A stretch of DNA of 64,000 bases. Source: Apus apus (lineage: Eukaryota; Chordata; Aves; Apodiformes; Apodidae). The stretch is from NCBI RefSeq assembly GCF_020740795.1, contig NC_067283.1, forward strand, positions 109,913,706 through 109,977,705, written 5' to 3'. Under the pieces are notes generated by a model. That model did no database searches. It was not told the DNA's origin and was given only the letters and a program-made list of their open reading frames with translations. How positions within the stretch are numbered: the stretch's first letter is position 1; each line of letters opens with the position of its first letter. The position numbers and the translations under genes are program-made. Below, piece after piece: positions 61,960 to 64,000 of the stretch.

Positions 61960-62935
61960 GCAGAGTCCTGCTCCCTCATTTTGAGGACCCATGCTCTTCA
62001 ACATGTTCAAAAAATCATCCAAGAAATATACCAAACAGGGAGACGACAACAGTTGCTGATGATCTTAATTTATTTGGGGTAGGAATGATGGAGGCTAAAG
62101 AACTTTTTACAAGACTAAGTTGGTGATATAATGACATGTGAAGTACAATTTATGCAAAGTGATGCTAGGAAACTTTCAGGGGAAGACTTTTTTATTTACA
62201 CTTAGAAGTGATGAACTCTGAACTGAGTTCTGAGCTCCTTGCTACTCAGGAATGAGATCTTGGAGTGGTAAAACTACATAAACATCATCTCTGTGCTCAC
62301 AAGTTAGAGAAAGCAAATTGAAGACCAGAGGAAAACCAAAAGTAAACCATTGTGTTTCTATATATACACACACACATGCATCTTATAGATTACATGCAAT
62401 TCTAATCCTTCCACTGATGTGCAGAACTGGAGAAGAACAAATTAGGGTAAGATGGTAGACTGGGAAGTATGGACTGGCTCACAAGGAGCAACAGCTACTA
62501 AACCTGGCAGAGCAATGATCCAGAGGAGAGTTCTGTAAAATTGTAAGTGATATGGAAGGGGTGAATCAAAAGTGACTGTTTGTTGCCTGTTCTATCACAA
62601 GCCTGGGGGCATCAGATGAAGCAGGCAGATGGCAGGTTCAAAACAAACAGGAGGAAGCAGCTCTCCATGCAAGTGGGAAAGGAAACTCGGGAACTTTTCA
62701 CCAGGGGATGTTACGGCTGCTAAAACTTTACATGGATTCAGGGGACAACTGAACAAGCTGCGAGATGGGAAGTCCTTTGGGGGTTGATAAGCAAACAGAA
62801 ACTACCTCTGGCACAGGAAGTCCCTGAAACACAAACTGCTGGAGAAGGTCATGTGAGGAGGTTTCACTTTGCTGCTAGGATACTGAGCCAGACAGAGCTC
62901 TGGCCTGATCCAGTATCGCTGCTGCAATGTGCAAT
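61960..62935 (+). mobile_element. Older CR1-lineage LINE remnant, plus orientation
   Basis: The clearer part is 62430-62935: CCAGAGGAGAGTTCTGTAAA, ATTGTAAGTGATATGGAAGG, GGGGGCATCAGATGAAGCAG, GCAGGTTCAAAACAAACAGG, AGGGGATGTTACGGCTGCTA and TGGCCTGATCCAGTATCGCT. This is the 3' wording of an older CR1 group shared with reptiles. The part from 61960 to 62430 is less certain and may be its upstream ORF2. Heavily diverged, non-coding. Confidence 0.65.
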
Positions 62936-64000
62936 AAAACAAGACACTAAAAAAAATGCCTCAGTTTAAAATGCATCAGAGTCTGGACATGCTCAATAAG
63001 TAGGTCCACCACAGCTTACTGACATGGCCCACTGGTGGCAGGCTGGCAAGAGAAAAGCTGTGTCCCTTAATTTGCCCTGTTCTGAACAGTGGAGGTACAT
63101 CAGCCAGCCAGTGAAACCACACTCAGTTCTTGACCACTGGGCATGTAAAATGTTTATTTTGCTTTTTTCCACCACTCAGTCTTTCTGAAGGTGTAAAAGT
63201 TCTCTTCTGGTCATGACAATAGCCCCTAAACACTGGCAGTGCTGAGCAGTGAAGCAGCCTGTTTATACCCAAGCTCCTCCAGGTGTCACAAATGAAATGT
63301 TTCCCCTTTGCTTCTTGTTCTTTCAGGGACTAAGCTAAACTGAAGTCTCAGAACAACACTCTTTTCTGTTCTGTGGTTCTGTTGTTGGAGCACATGTGGG
63401 AGACCTTAAACACGGGAAGGGCATTTTCCCTCCTTTGCTCAAGGGGCATAGTGATGTCCTGGCTCTGGGGGGGATGCCCTACCTACTGTGGTGTCCTCAC
63501 ACAGGATGATTTTGACCTGTTGAGCTGATATACATGCCTATAGCCAAAGGAGACCAACCAGCACTCAGACAAATTTCCAAGAAAAAGAAAGAACAGACTT
63601 ACTGAATATTAAAAGTATTAGGCTGTGTTCAATGAAAAATAAACACAAGGACCTCAGTGACTCCTGAAGTTACCTAGAAAGCATACTGAGAGCAGGGGAT
63701 TGACTTGCAGTATCCTAAGCCACGTGCTAATGCCAGAACATTCTTCCATGCCACAGGCTGGAAATGTCAAGTATTTAGGCTGTATTACAGGAATATTTTA
63801 CCACCTGTCAGTTTGCTGGTTTTCAGGTTTTGCACCCATGGAACCACACAAAAATCACTGGAAAAAACCAAACAAACCTTTTTGGAGAACTGAGGTGTCT
63901 GGACTTTTGTGCATAAAGCATATTAATTTAAAGAATATAAATAGCCCAACAACTATTAAAATGAACTCTTAGGCACTATTTCTAACAATACTGCATTGTT
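62936..64000. other. Window end, unassigned CHST9 intron or upstream DNA
   Basis: About 1 kb with no recognisable gene, repeat family or RNA. Overlapping 60-90-codon open frames near 63700-63970 look like chance. Confidence 0.5.

Overview
This is vertebrate, almost certainly bird, nuclear DNA. Three things point there: many 5'-truncated CR1 LINEs (several with the bird-type 3' tail of ATTCTATG-like 8-mers), solo LTRs of avian endogenous-retrovirus type with 5-bp target duplications, and two recognisable single-copy genes in the order known from tetrapods. I cannot fix the species. The LTR types would fit a neoavian bird better than a chicken, but that is inference.

Layout. Positions 1-8468 hold most of AQP4 (aquaporin-4) on the minus strand. 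Four coding exons are present, at 8437-8468, 4390-4804, 3325-3489 and 2877-2957. Together they give residues 1-231, in exact register with mammalian AQP4 numbering. The last exon (sixth membrane helix and C-terminal tail) is not seen and should lie beyond position 1. A GC- and CpG-rich block (about 8010-8790) covers the first exon and is the likely promoter. Positions 8469-27464 are intergenic: CR1 copies, a 620-bp TTTC/TTCC array (14912-15534), a 225-bp pyrimidine tract and AT/T/G runs. CHST9 (GalNAc-4-O-sulfotransferase 2) follows on the minus strand: its large catalytic terminal exon is at 27885-28982, with a probable 38-nt upstream exon at 50006-50043. The 5' exons encoding the membrane anchor were not found and are probably beyond 64000. 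The 21-kb intron between the two exons carries two solo LTRs 406 bp apart, several CR1 copies (one with an inverted CR1 piece inside) and two perfect inverted repeats. From 50044 to 64000 is further CHST9 intron with two CR1 copies of different age.

The two genes are neighbours but not functionally coupled: AQP4 is a plasma-membrane water channel, CHST9 a Golgi enzyme that sulfates terminal GalNAc on glycans. No RNA genes, CRISPR arrays or intact mobile elements were seen. The most open question is whether plus-strand open stretches with splice-like edges (9690-9979 and 54466-54836) belong to a coding antisense transcript. The evidence is weak because stretches of this length are near chance expectation here.
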